A stretch of 64,000 nucleotides of DNA from Osmia lignaria lignaria (lineage: Eukaryota > Arthropoda > Insecta > Hymenoptera > Megachilidae), in assembly GCF_051020975.1 (NCBI RefSeq), contig NC_135032.1, positions 8,866,001 through 8,930,000 of the forward strand, in the 5' to 3' direction. Made by a program: the position numbers and the translations under genes. How positions within the stretch are numbered: the first letter of the stretch is position 1; each line of letters begins with the position of its first letter. The notes under the pieces are model-generated. The model saw only the letters and a program-made list of their open reading frames with translations. It ran no database searches and had not been told where the DNA came from. Below are positions 1 through 13,291 of the stretch, piece by piece.

Positions 1-40
1 TATATTCAATGTAGATATAGTACCAATGATATTGTTATTA

Positions 41-50
41 AATGTACATT
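41..50. other. Perfect 10-bp palindrome at monomer junction (example)
   Basis: AATGTACATT equals its own reverse complement and spans the junction between consecutive monomers in most units. It contains TGTACA (BsrGI recognition) and GTAC (RsaI recognition), so either enzyme should reduce the array to a ladder of mainly 51 and 80 bp with multiples where the site is mutated. Variants such as AATGCACATT, AATGTGCATT, AATGTAGATT and AAATACACATT break it in particular subfamilies. Confidence 0.9.
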
Positions 51-127
51 GATCTGTGGGAAGGAATCAGTATATTACATTATATCTAATGTAGATATGG
101 TAATAATGATATTGTTTTTAAATGCAC
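48..127 (+). repeat. Representative 80-bp long monomer
   Basis: This is a clean example of the long unit. It opens with ATTGATCTGTGGGAAGG, continues through CAGTATATTACATTATATCT, then the dyad ATATCTA-ATG-TAGATAT at 82-98, and ends with a T-rich tail and AATGCAC (normally AATGTAC). The first half contains the only G-rich stretch of the unit (TGTGGGAAGG). The phase chosen, starting just after GTAC, is arbitrary but lets both monomer lengths be cut at the same point. Confidence 0.95.
82..98. other. Internal dyad ATATCTA-3 nt-TAGATAT (example)
   Basis: The arms ATATCTA (82-88) and TAGATAT (92-98) are exact reverse complements around a 3-base centre, ATG. The same dyad occurs in both long and short monomers. 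Subfamilies with TATCGAATG or TATTCAATG have one or two arm mismatches. Subfamilies with TCTACTGTAGA (for example 584-600) become a perfect 17-bp palindrome with 8-bp arms around one T. Such dyads can extrude as small hairpins; whether they do so here is inference. Confidence 0.9.
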
Positions 128-207
128 ATAGATTTGTGGGAAGGAATCAGTATATTACATTATGTCCAACGGAGATATAATAATACTGGCATTGTTTGTA
201 AATGTAT
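128..207 (+). repeat. Domain-A marker long monomer (CCAACGGAG type)
   Basis: This long monomer differs strongly from the consensus. It has TGTCCAACGGAGATATAATA in place of TATCTAATGTAGATATGGTA, then ATACTGGCATTGTTTGTAAATG. It is followed directly by a short monomer with ATATCTACCGTAGATAT or ATATCTACTGTAGATAT. The pair recurs throughout domain A (for example near 536, 2,231, 2,522, 2,813, 4,377, 5,039 and 5,551, and in all HOR copies). I did not see it past about 27,560. It is a fixed, inherited subfamily rather than scattered noise. Confidence 0.88.
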
Positions 208-258
208 ATTACATATCTACCGTAGATATAGTACTAATGATACTGTTATTAAATGTAC
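208..258 (+). repeat. Representative 51-bp short monomer
   Basis: The short unit begins ATTACATATCTAC and then shares the right half of the long unit through AATGTAC. Aligned to the long unit it lacks 26 bp after GTAC (the block with GATCTGTGGGAA, bounded by ATT on both sides) and a further TTA before TATCTA, 29 bp in all. Short units are interspersed singly, occasionally two in a row (for example 13,690-13,792), and never form a long pure run in this window. Confidence 0.93.
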
Positions 259-1451
259 ATTGATCTGTGGGAATGAATCAGTATATTACATTATATTCAA
301 TGTAGATATAGTACCAATGATATTGCTATTAATTGTACATTGATCTGTGGGAATGAATCAATCTATTACATTATATCGAATGTAGATACAGTACTAACGA
401 TATTGTTATTAAATGTACCTTGATCTGTGGGAATGAATCAGTATATTAGATTATATTCAATGTAGATATAGTACCAATGATATTGTTATTAAATGTACAT
501 TGATCTGTGGGAAGGAATCAGCCTATTACATTATGTCCAACGGAGATATAATAATACTGGCATTGTTTGTAAATGTATATTACATATCTACTGTAGATAT
601 AGTACTTATGATACTGTTATTAAATGTACATTGATCTGTGGGAAAGAATCAGTATATTACATTATATCTAATGTAGATATGGTAATAATGATATTGTTAT
701 TAAATGTACATTACATATCTAATGTAGATATTGTACTAATGATATTGTTAATAAATACACATTCATCTGTGGGAACGAATAACTATATTACATTATATCG
801 AATGTAGATATAGTGCTAAGGATATTGTTATTAAATGTACATTGATCTGTGGGAATGGGTCTGTATATGACATTATACCTAATGTAGATATAGCAATAAT
901 GATATTGATATTAAATGTACATTGATCTGTGGGAATGAATCAATCTATTACATTATATCGAATGTAGGTATAGTACTAACGATATTATTATTAAATGTAC
1001 ATCGATCTGTGGGAATGAATCAGTATATTAGATTATATTCAATGTAGATATAGTACCAATGATATTGTTATTAAATGTACATTGATCTGTGGGAAAGAAT
1101 CAGTATATTACATTATATCTAATGTAGATATGGTAATAATGATATTGTTATTAAATGTACATTACATATCTAATGTAGATATAGTACTAATGATATTGTT
1201 AATAAATACACATTCATCTGTGGGAACGAATAACTATATTACATTATATCGAATGTAGATATAGTACTAAGGATATTGTTATTAAATGTACATTGCTCTG
1301 TGGGAATGAATCAGTATTTTACATTATATTCAATGTAGATATAGTACCAATGATATTGTTATTAAATGTACATTAATCTGTGGGAATGAGTCAATCTATT
1401 ACATTATATCTAATGTAGATATAGTAATAATGATATTGTTATTAAATGTAC

Positions 1452-2033
1452 ATTGATTTGTTGGAATGAATCAATATATTACATTATATCCAATGTAGAT
1501 ATAGTACTAATGATACTGTTATTAAATGTACATTGATCTGTGGGAAGGAATCAGTATATTACATTATATCTAATGTATATATGGTAATAATGATATTGTT
1601 TTTAAATGTACATTACATATCTAATGTAGATATAGTACTAATGATACTGTTAATAAATACACATTCATTTGTGGGAACGAATAACTATATTACATTATAC
1701 CGAATGTAGATATAGTACTAAGGATATTGTTATTAAATGTACATTGATTTGTTGGAATGAATCAATATATTACATTATATCCAATGTAGATATAGTACTA
1801 ATGATACTGTTATTAAATGTACATTGATCTGTGGGAAGGAATCAGTATATTACATTATATCTAATGTATATATGGTAATAATGATATTGTTTTTAAATGT
1901 ACATTACATATCTAATGTAGATATAGTACTAATGATACTGTTAATAAATACACATTCATTTGTGGGAACGAATAACTATATTACATTATACCGAATGTAG
2001 ATATAGTACTAAGGATATTGTTATTAAATGCAC
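1452..2033. repeat. 291-bp tandem duplication inside HOR A copy 1
   Basis: Two adjacent 291-bp blocks start at 1,452 and 1,743, both with ATTGATTTGTTGGAATG and both carrying the unusual TAATGTATATATGG and CATTCATTTGTGGG units. Each holds three long and one short monomer. The second block ends with AAATGCAC instead of AAATGTAC. Confidence 0.9.
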
Positions 2034-5000
2034 ATTGATTTGTGGGAATGAATCAGTATATTACATTATATTCAATGTAGATATAGTACCAATGATATTG
2101 TCATTAAATGTACATTGATCTATGGGAAGGAATCAGTATATTACATTATATCTAATGTAGATATGGTAATAATGATATTGTTTTTAAATGCACATAGATC
2201 TGTGGGAAGGAATCAGTATATTACATTATGTCCAACGGAGATATAATAATACTGGCATTCTTTGTAAATGTATATTACATATCTACTGTAGATATAGTAC
2301 TAATGATACTGTTATTAAATGTACATTGATCTGTGGGAATGAATCAGTATATTACATTATATTCAATGTAGATATAGTACCAATGATATTGTTATTAAAT
2401 GTACATTGATCTGTGGGAATGAATCAATCTATTACATTATATCGAATGTAGATATAGTATTAATGATATTGTTATTAAATGTACATTGATCTGTGGGAAG
2501 TAATCAGTCTATTACATTATGTCCAACGGAGATGTAATAATACTGGCATTGTTTGTAAATGTATATTACATATCTACTGTAGATATAGTACTAATGATAC
2601 TGTTATTAAATGTACATTGATCTGTGGGAATGAATCAGTATATTACATTATATTCAATGTAGATATAGTACCAATGATATTGTTATTAAATGTACATTGA
2701 TCTGTGGGAATGAATCAATCTATCACATTATATCGAATGTAGATATAGTATTAATGATATTGTTATTAAATGTACATTGATCTGTGGGAAGGAATCAGTC
2801 TATTACATTATGTCCAACGGAGATGTAATAATACTGGCATTGTTTGTAAATGTATATTACATATCTACTGTAGATATAGTACTTATGACACTGTTATTAA
2901 ATGTACATTGATCTGTGGGAATGAATCAGTATATTACATTATATTCAATGTAGATATGGTAATAATGATATTGTTGTTAAATGTACATTACATATCTAAT
3001 GTAGATATTGTGCTAATGATATTGTTAATAAATACACATTCATCTGTGGTAACGAATAACTATATTACATCACATCGAATGTAGATATAGTACTAAGTAT
3101 ATTGTTAATAAACGTACATTGCTCTGTGGGAATGAATCAGTATATTACATTATATTCAATGTAGATATAGTTCCAATGATATTGTTATTAAATGTACATT
3201 AATCTGTGGGAATGAATCAATCTATTACATTATATCGAATGTAGATATAGTACTAATGATATTGTTATTAAATATACATTGAACTGTGGGAATGAATCAG
3301 TATATTAGATTATATTCAATGTAGATATAGTACTAAGGATATTGTTATTAAATGTACATTGATCTGTGGGAATGAATCAGTATATTACATTATATCGTAG
3401 GTAGATATAGTGTTCACGATATTGTTATTAAATGTACATTGATCTGTGGGAATGAATCTGTATATTACATTATATCTAATGTAGATATGGTAATAATGAT
3501 ATTGTCATTAAATGTACATTACATATCTAACGTAGATATAGTACTAATGATATTGTTAATAAATACACATTCATCTGTGGGAACGAATAACTATATTACA
3601 TTATATCGAATGTGGATATATTACGAATGATATTGTGATTAAATGTACATTGATCTGTGGGAACGAATAAGTATATTTCATTATATCGAATGTAGATATA
3701 GTACTAATGATATTGTTATTAAATGTACATTGATCTGTGGGAATGAATCAGCATATTACATTATATTCAATGTAGATATAGTACCAATGATATTGTTATT
3801 AAATGTACATTGATCTGTGGGAAAGAATCAGTATATTGGATTATATTCAATGTAGATATAGTACCAATGATATTGTTATTAAATGTACATTGGTCTGTGG
3901 GAAAGAATCAGTTTATTACATTATATCTAATGTAGATATGGTAATAATGATATTGTTATTAAATGTACATTGATCTGTGGGAATGAATCAGTATATTAGA
4001 TTATATTCAATGTAGATATAGTACCAATGATATTGTTATTAAATGTACATTGATCTGTGGGAAAGAATCAGTATATTACATTATATCTAATGTAGATATG
4101 GTAATAATGATATTGTCATTAAATGTACATTACATATCTAACGTAGATATAGTACTAATGATATTGTTAATAAATACACATTCATCTGTGGGAACGAATA
4201 ACTATATTACATTATATCGAATGTAGATATAGTACTAATGATAATGTTAGTAAATACACATTCATCTGTGGGAACGAATAACTATATTACATTATATCGA
4301 ATGTAGGTATAGTACTAAGGATATTGTTATTAAAAATACATTGATCCGTTGGAAGGAATCAGTATATTACATTATGTCCAACGGAGATATAGTAATAATG
4401 GCATTGTTTGTAAATGTATATTACATATCTACTGTAGATATAGTACTAATGATATTGTTATTAAATGTACATGGATCTGTGGGAAGGAATCCGTATATTA
4501 CATTATATCTAATGTAGATATGGTATTAATGATATTGTTATTAAATGTACATTGATCTGTTGGAATGAATCAATATATTACATTATATCGAATGTAGATA
4601 TAGTACTAATGATACTGTTATTAAATGTACATTGATCTGTGGGAATGAATCAGTATATTACATTATATTCAATGTAGATATAGTACCAATGATATTGATA
4701 TTAAATGTACATTGATCTGTGGGAATGAATCAGTACATTACATTATATTCAATGTAGATATAGTACCAATGATATTGTTATTAAATGTACATTGATCTGT
4801 GGGAAGGAATCAGTATATTACATTATATCTAATGTAGATATGGTAATAATGATATTGTTATTAAATGTACATTACATGTCTAATCTAGATATAGTACTAA
4901 TGATATTGTTAATAAATACACATTCATCTGTGGGAACGAATAACTATATTACATTGTATCGAATGTAGATGTAGTACTAAGGATATTGTTATTAAATATA

Positions 5001-5878
5001 CATTGATCCGTTGGAAGGAATCAGTATATTACATTATGTCCAACGGAGATATAGTAATAATGGCATTGTTTGTAAATGTATATTACATATCTACTGTAGA
5101 TATAGTACCAATGATATTGTTATTAAATGTACATTGATCTGTGGGAAGGAATCAGTATATTACATTATATCTAATATAGATATGGTAATAATGATATTGT
5201 TATTAAATGTACATTACAAATCTAATGTAGATGTAGTACTAATGATATTGTTAATAAATACACATTGATCTGTGGGAACGAATAACTATATTACATTATA
5301 TCGAATGTAGATACAGTACTAAGGATATTGTTATTAAACGTACATTGCTCTGTGGGAATGAATCAGTATATTACATTATATTCAATGTAGATATAGTTCC
5401 AATGATATTGTTATTAAATGTACATTAATCTGTGGGAATGAATCAATCTATTACATTATATCGAATGTAGATATAGTACTAATGATATTGTTATTAAATG
5501 TACATTGATCTGTGGGAAGGAATCAGTCTATTACATTATGTCCAACGGAGATATAATAATACTGGCATTGTTTGAAAATGTATATTACATATCTACTGTA
5601 GATATAGTACTAATGATACTGTTATTAAATGTACATTGATCTGTGGGAATGAATCAGTATATTACATTATATTCAACGTAGATATGGTAATAATGATATT
5701 GTTATTAAATGTACATCACATATCCAATGTAGATATAGTACTAATGATATTGTTAATAAATACACATTCATCTGTGGGAACGAATAACTATATTACATTA
5801 TATCGAATGTAGATATAGTACTAAGGATATTGTTATTAAATGTACATTGATTTGTGGGCATGAATCAGTATATTACAT

Positions 5879-8800
5879 TATATTCAATGTAGATATAGTA
5901 CCAATGATATTGTTATTAAATGTACATTGATCTGTGGGAAGGAATCAGTATATTACATTATATCTAATGTAGATATGGTAATAATGATATTGTTTTTAAA
6001 TGCACATAGATTTGTGGGAAGGAATCAGTATATTACATTATGTCCAACGGAGATATAATAATACTGGCATTGTTTGTAAATGTATATTACATATCTACCG
6101 TAGATATAGTACTAATGATACTGTTATTAAATGTACATTGATCTGTGGGAATGAATCAGTATATTACATTATATTCAATGTAGATATAGTACCAATGATA
6201 TTGCTATTAATTGTACATTGATCTGTGGGAATGAATCAATCTATTACATTATATCGAATGTAGATACAGTACTAACGATATTGTTATTAAATGTACCTTG
6301 ATCTGTGGGAATGAATCAGTATATTAGATTATATTCAATGTAGATATAGTACCAATGATATTGTTATTAAATGTACATTGATCTGTGGGAAGGAATCAGC
6401 CTATTACATTATGTCCAACGGAGATATAATAATACTGGCATTGTTTGTAAATGTATATTACATATCTACTGTAGATATAGTACTTATGATACTGTTATTA
6501 AATGTACATTGATCTGTGGGAAAGAATCAGTATATTACATTATATCTAATGTAGATATGGTAATAATGATATTGTTATTAAATGTACATTACATATCTAA
6601 TGTAGATATTGTACTAATGATATTGTTAATAAATACACATTCATCTGTGGGAACGAATAACTATATTACATTATATCGAATGTAGATATAGTGCTAAGGA
6701 TATTGTTATTAAATGTACATTGATCTGTGGGAATGGGTCTGTATATGACATTATACCTAATGTAGATATAGCAATAATGATATTGATATTAAATGTACAT
6801 TGATCTGTGGGAATGAATCAATCTATTACATTATATCGAATGTAGGTATAGTACTAACGATATTATTATTAAATGTACATCGATCTGTGGGAATGAATCA
6901 GTATATTAGATTATATTCAATGTAGATATAGTACCAATGATATTGTTATTAAATGTACATTGATCTGTGGGAAAGAATCAGTATATTACATTATATCTAA
7001 TGTAGATATGGTAATAATGATATTGTTATTAAATGTACATTACATATCTAATGTAGATATAGTACTAATGATATTGTTAATAAATACACATTCATCTGTG
7101 GGAACGAATAACTATATTACATTATATCGAATGTAGATATAGTACTAAGGATATTGTTATTAAATGTACATTGCTCTGTGGGAATGAATCAGTATTTTAC
7201 ATTATATTCAATGTAGATATAGTACCAATGATATTGTTATTAAATGTACATTAATCTGTGGGAATGAGTCAATCTATTACATTATATCTAATGTAGATAT
7301 AGTAATAATGATATTGTTATTAAATGTACATTGATTTGTTGGAATGAATCAATATATTACATTATATCCAATGTAGATATAGTACTAATGATACTGTTAT
7401 TAAATGTACATTGATCTGTGGGAAGGAATCAGTATATTACATTATATCTAATGTATATATGGTAATAATGATATTGTTTTTAAATGTACATTACATATCT
7501 AATGTAGATATAGTACTAATGATACTGTTAATAAATACACATTCATTTGTGGGAACGAATAACTATATTACATTATACCGAATGTAGATATAGTACTAAG
7601 GATATTGTTATTAAATGTACATTGATTTGTTGGAATGAATCAATATATTACATTATATCCAATGTAGATATAGTACTAATGATACTGTTATTAAATGTAC
7701 ATTGATCTGTGGGAAGGAATCAGTATATTACATTATATCTAATGTATATATGGTAATAATGATATTGTTTTTAAATGTACATTACATATCTAATGTAGAT
7801 ATAGTACTAATGATACTGTTAATAAATACACATTCATTTGTGGGAACGAATAACTATATTACATTATACCGAATGTAGATATAGTACTAAGGATATTGTT
7901 ATTAAATGCACATTGATTTGTGGGAATGAATCAGTATATTACATTATATTCAATGTAGATATAGTACCAATGATATTGTCATTAAATGTACATTGATCTA
8001 TGGGAAGGAATCAGTATATTACATTATATCTAATGTAGATATGGTAATAATGATATTGTTTTTAAATGCACATAGATCTGTGGGAAGGAATCAGTATATT
8101 ACATTATGTCCAACGGAGATATAATAATACTGGCATTCTTTGTAAATGTATATTACATATCTACTGTAGATATAGTACTAATGATACTGTTATTAAATGT
8201 ACATTGATCTGTGGGAATGAATCAGTATATTACATTATATTCAATGTAGATATAGTACCAATGATATTGTTATTAAATGTACATTGATCTGTGGGAATGA
8301 ATCAATCTATTACATTATATCGAATGTAGATATAGTATTAATGATATTGTTATTAAATGTACATTGATCTGTGGGAAGTAATCAGTCTATTACATTATGT
8401 CCAACGGAGATGTAATAATACTGGCATTGTTTGTAAATGTATATTACATATCTACTGTAGATATAGTACTAATGATACTGTTATTAAATGTACATTGATC
8501 TGTGGGAATGAATCAGTATATTACATTATATTCAATGTAGATATAGTACCAATGATATTGTTATTAAATGTACATTGATCTGTGGGAATGAATCAATCTA
8601 TCACATTATATCGAATGTAGATATAGTATTAATGATATTGTTATTAAATGTACATTGATCTGTGGGAAGGAATCAGTCTATTACATTATGTCCAACGGAG
8701 ATGTAATAATACTGGCATTGTTTGTAAATGTATATTACATATCTACTGTAGATATAGTACTTATGACACTGTTATTAAATGTACATTGATCTGTGGGAAT

Positions 8801-11465
8801 GAATCAGTATATTACATTATATTCAATGTAGATATGGTAATAATGATATTGTTGTTAAATGTACATTACATATCTAATGTAGATATTGTGCTAATGATAT
8901 TGTTAATAAATACACATTCATCTGTGGTAACGAATAACTATATTACATCACATCGAATGTAGATATAGTACTAAGTATATTGTTAATAAACGTACATTGC
9001 TCTGTGGGAATGAATCAGTATATTACATTATATTCAATGTAGATATAGTTCCAATGATATTGTTATTAAATGTACATTAATCTGTGGGAATGAATCAATC
9101 TATTACATTATATCGAATGTAGATATAGTACTAATGATATTGTTATTAAATATACATTGAACTGTGGGAATGAATCAGTATATTAGATTATATTCAATGT
9201 AGATATAGTACTAAGGATATTGTTATTAAATGTACATTGATCTGTGGGAATGAATCAGTATATTACATTATATCGTAGGTAGATATAGTGTTCACGATAT
9301 TGTTATTAAATGTACATTGATCTGTGGGAATGAATCTGTATATTACATTATATCTAATGTAGATATGGTAATAATGATATTGTCATTAAATGTACATTAC
9401 ATATCTAACGTAGATATAGTACTAATGATATTGTTAATAAATACACATTCATCTGTGGGAACGAATAACTATATTACATTATATCGAATGTGGATATATT
9501 ACGAATGATATTGTGATTAAATGTACATTGATCTGTGGGAACGAATAAGTATATTTCATTATATCGAATGTAGATATAGTACTAATGATATTGTTATTAA
9601 ATGTACATTGATCTGTGGGAATGAATCAGCATATTACATTATATTCAATGTAGATATAGTACCAATGATATTGTTATTAAATGTACATTGATCTGTGGGA
9701 AAGAATCAGTATATTGGATTATATTCAATGTAGATATAGTACCAATGATATTGTTATTAAATGTACATTGGTCTGTGGGAAAGAATCAGTTTATTACATT
9801 ATATCTAATGTAGATATGGTAATAATGATATTGTTATTAAATGTACATTGATCTGTGGGAATGAATCAGTATATTAGATTATATTCAATGTAGATATAGT
9901 ACCAATGATATTGTTATTAAATGTACATTGATCTGTGGGAAAGAATCAGTATATTACATTATATCTAATGTAGATATGGTAATAATGATATTGTCATTAA
10001 ATGTACATTACATATCTAACGTAGATATAGTACTAATGATATTGTTAATAAATACACATTCATCTGTGGGAACGAATAACTATATTACATTATATCGAAT
10101 GTAGATATAGTACTAATGATAATGTTAGTAAATACACATTCATCTGTGGGAACGAATAACTATATTACATTATATCGAATGTAGGTATAGTACTAAGGAT
10201 ATTGTTATTAAAAATACATTGATCCGTTGGAAGGAATCAGTATATTACATTATGTCCAACGGAGATATAGTAATAATGGCATTGTTTGTAAATGTATATT
10301 ACATATCTACTGTAGATATAGTACTAATGATATTGTTATTAAATGTACATGGATCTGTGGGAAGGAATCCGTATATTACATTATATCTAATGTAGATATG
10401 GTATTAATGATATTGTTATTAAATGTACATTGATCTGTTGGAATGAATCAATATATTACATTATATCGAATGTAGATATAGTACTAATGATACTGTTATT
10501 AAATGTACATTGATCTGTGGGAATGAATCAGTATATTACATTATATTCAATGTAGATATAGTACCAATGATATTGATATTAAATGTACATTGATCTGTGG
10601 GAATGAATCAGTACATTACATTATATTCAATGTAGATATAGTACCAATGATATTGTTATTAAATGTACATTGATCTGTGGGAAGGAATCAGTATATTACA
10701 TTATATCTAATGTAGATATGGTAATAATGATATTGTTATTAAATGTACATTACATGTCTAATCTAGATATAGTACTAATGATATTGTTAATAAATACACA
10801 TTCATCTGTGGGAACGAATAACTATATTACATTGTATCGAATGTAGATGTAGTACTAAGGATATTGTTATTAAATATACATTGATCCGTTGGAAGGAATC
10901 AGTATATTACATTATGTCCAACGGAGATATAGTAATAATGGCATTGTTTGTAAATGTATATTACATATCTACTGTAGATATAGTACCAATGATATTGTTA
11001 TTAAATGTACATTGATCTGTGGGAAGGAATCAGTATATTACATTATATCTAATATAGATATGGTAATAATGATATTGTTATTAAATGTACATTACAAATC
11101 TAATGTAGATGTAGTACTAATGATATTGTTAATAAATACACATTGATCTGTGGGAACGAATAACTATATTACATTATATCGAATGTAGATACAGTACTAA
11201 GGATATTGTTATTAAACGTACATTGCTCTGTGGGAATGAATCAGTATATTACATTATATTCAACGTAGATATGGTAATAATGATATTGTTATTAAATGTA
11301 CATCACATATCCAATGTAGATATAGTACTAATGATATTGTTAATAAATACACATTCATCTGTGGGAACGAATAACTATATTACATTATATCGAATGTAGA
11401 TATAGTACTAAGGATATTGATATTAAATGTACATTGATTTGTGGGCATGAATCAGTATATTACAT
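5879..11465. repeat. HOR A, copy 2 (5,587 bp, 291 bp shorter)
   Basis: This copy matches copy 1 at offset 5,878 up to about 11,257. It then jumps forward, so that 11,258 onward matches 5,671 onward (offset 5,587). The 291 bp missing equal three long plus one short monomer. The register of the array is preserved across the junction, as expected for unequal exchange between homologous monomers rather than a random break. Confidence 0.88.
7330..7911. repeat. 291-bp tandem duplication inside HOR A copy 2
   Basis: This is the copy-2 equivalent of the duplication at 1,452, at the expected 5,878-bp offset, again with two blocks. The doubling therefore predates the copy 1/copy 2 split. Copy 3 has a single block at 12,466-12,756, either ancestral or secondarily reduced. 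Confidence 0.88.
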
Positions 11466-13291
11466 TATATTCAATGTAGATATAGTACCAATGATATTGT
11501 TATTAAATGTACATTGATCTGTGGGAAGGAATCAGCCTATTACATTATGTCCAACGGAGATATAATAATACTGGCATTGTTTGTAAATGTATATTACATA
11601 TCTACTGTAGATATAGTACTTATGATACTGTTATTAAATGTACATTGATCTGTGGGAAAGAATCAGTATATTACATTATATCTAATGTAGATATGGTAAT
11701 AATGATATTGTTATTAAATGTACATTACATATCTAATGTAGATATTGTACTAATGATATTGTTAATAAATACACATTCATCTGTGGGAACGAATAACTAT
11801 ATTACATTATATCGAATGTAGATATAGTGCTAAGGATATTGTTATTAAATGTACATTGATCTGTGGGAATGGGTCTGTATATGACATTATACCTAATGTA
11901 GATATAGCAATAATGATATTGATATTAAATGTACATTGATCTGTGGGAATGAATCAATCTATTACATTATATCGAATGTAGATATAGTACTAACGATATT
12001 ATTATTAAATGTACATCGATCTGTGGGAATGAATCAGTATATTAGATTATATTCAATGTAGATATAGTACCAATGATATTGTTATTAAATGTACATTGAT
12101 CTGTGGGAAAGAATCAGTATATTACATTATATCTAATGTAGATATGGTAATAATGATATTGTTATTAAATGTACATTACATATCTAATGTAGATATAGTA
12201 CTAATGATATTGTTAATAAATACACATTCATCTGTGGGAACGAATAACTATATTACATTATATCGAATGTAGATATAGTACTAAGGATATTGTTATTAAA
12301 TGTACATTGCTCTGTGGGAATGAATCAGTATTTTACATTATATTCAATGTAGATATAGTACCAATGATATTGTTATTAAATGTACATTAATCTGTGGGAA
12401 TGAGTCAATCTATTACATTATATCTAATGTAGATATAGTAATAATGATATTGTTATTAAATGTACATTGATTTGTTGGAATGAATCAATATATTACATTA
12501 TATCCAATGTAGATATAGTACTAATGATACTGTTATTAAATGTACATTGATCTGTGGGAAGGAATCAGTATATTACATTATATCTAATGTATATATGGTA
12601 ATAATGATATTGTTTTTAAATGTACATTACATATCTAATGTAGATATAGTACTAATGATACTGTTAATAAATACACATTCATTTGTGGGAACGAATAACT
12701 ATATTACATTATATCGAATGTAGATATAGTACTAAGGATATTGTTATTAAATGTACATTGATTTGTGGGAATGAATCAGTATATTACATTATATTCAATG
12801 TAGATATAGTACCAATGATATTGTCATTAAATGTACATTGATCTATGGGAAGGAATCAGTATATTACATTATATCTAATGTAGATATGGTAATAATGATA
12901 TTGTTTTTAAATGCACATAGATCTGTGGGAAGGAATCAGTATATTACATTATGTCCAACGGAGATATAATAATACTGGCATTCTTTGTAAATGTATATTA
13001 CATATCTACTGTAGATATAGTACTAATGATACTGTTATTAAATGTACATTGATCTGTGGGAATGAATCAATCTATTACATTATATCGAATGTAGATATAG
13101 TACTAATGATATTGTTATTAAATATACATTGAACTGTGGGAATGAATCAGTATATTAGATTATATTCAATGTAGATATAGTACTAAGGATATTGTTAATA
13201 AACGTACATTGCTCTGTGGGAATGAATCAGTATATTACATTATATTCAATGTAGATATAGTTCCAATGATATTGTTATTAAATGTACATTA
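11466..13291. repeat. HOR A, copy 3, partial and rearranged
   Basis: The copy begins at the equivalent of copy-1 position 452, so 451 bp (5x80+51) of the unit start are skipped. It follows copy 1 at offset 11,014 to about 12,756. There one of two 291-bp tandem duplicates is absent, and the offset becomes 10,723. Near 13,060 it leaves the copy-1 order: a segment like 3,208-3,345 appears first, then a segment like 3,105-3,440. The result is a local duplication that leads into the next HOR type. Confidence 0.8.
12466..12756. repeat. Single 291-bp block in HOR A copy 3
   Basis: Only one ATTGATTTGTTGGAATG block is present here, and the next monomer at 12,757 starts ATTGATTTGTGGG. Its last long unit reads TATCGAATG, where the duplicated blocks of copies 1 and 2 read TACCGAATG. 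It is therefore not a simple collapse of the present copies. Confidence 0.85.

Larger units (their letters stand above)
1..5878. repeat. HOR A, copy 1 (5,878 bp)
   Basis: This block recurs at a constant offset of 5,878 bp. The sequence at 5,879 restarts exactly as at position 1 (TATATTCAATGTAG), and every landmark from 122 to 5,268 has a partner 5,878 bp downstream. The length equals 62x80+18x51, so a whole number of monomers is plausible. The window starts inside the array, so position 1 is an arbitrary phase. I saw no base differences from copy 2 in the stretches I compared, which implies very recent duplication or active homogenisation. Confidence 0.9.
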
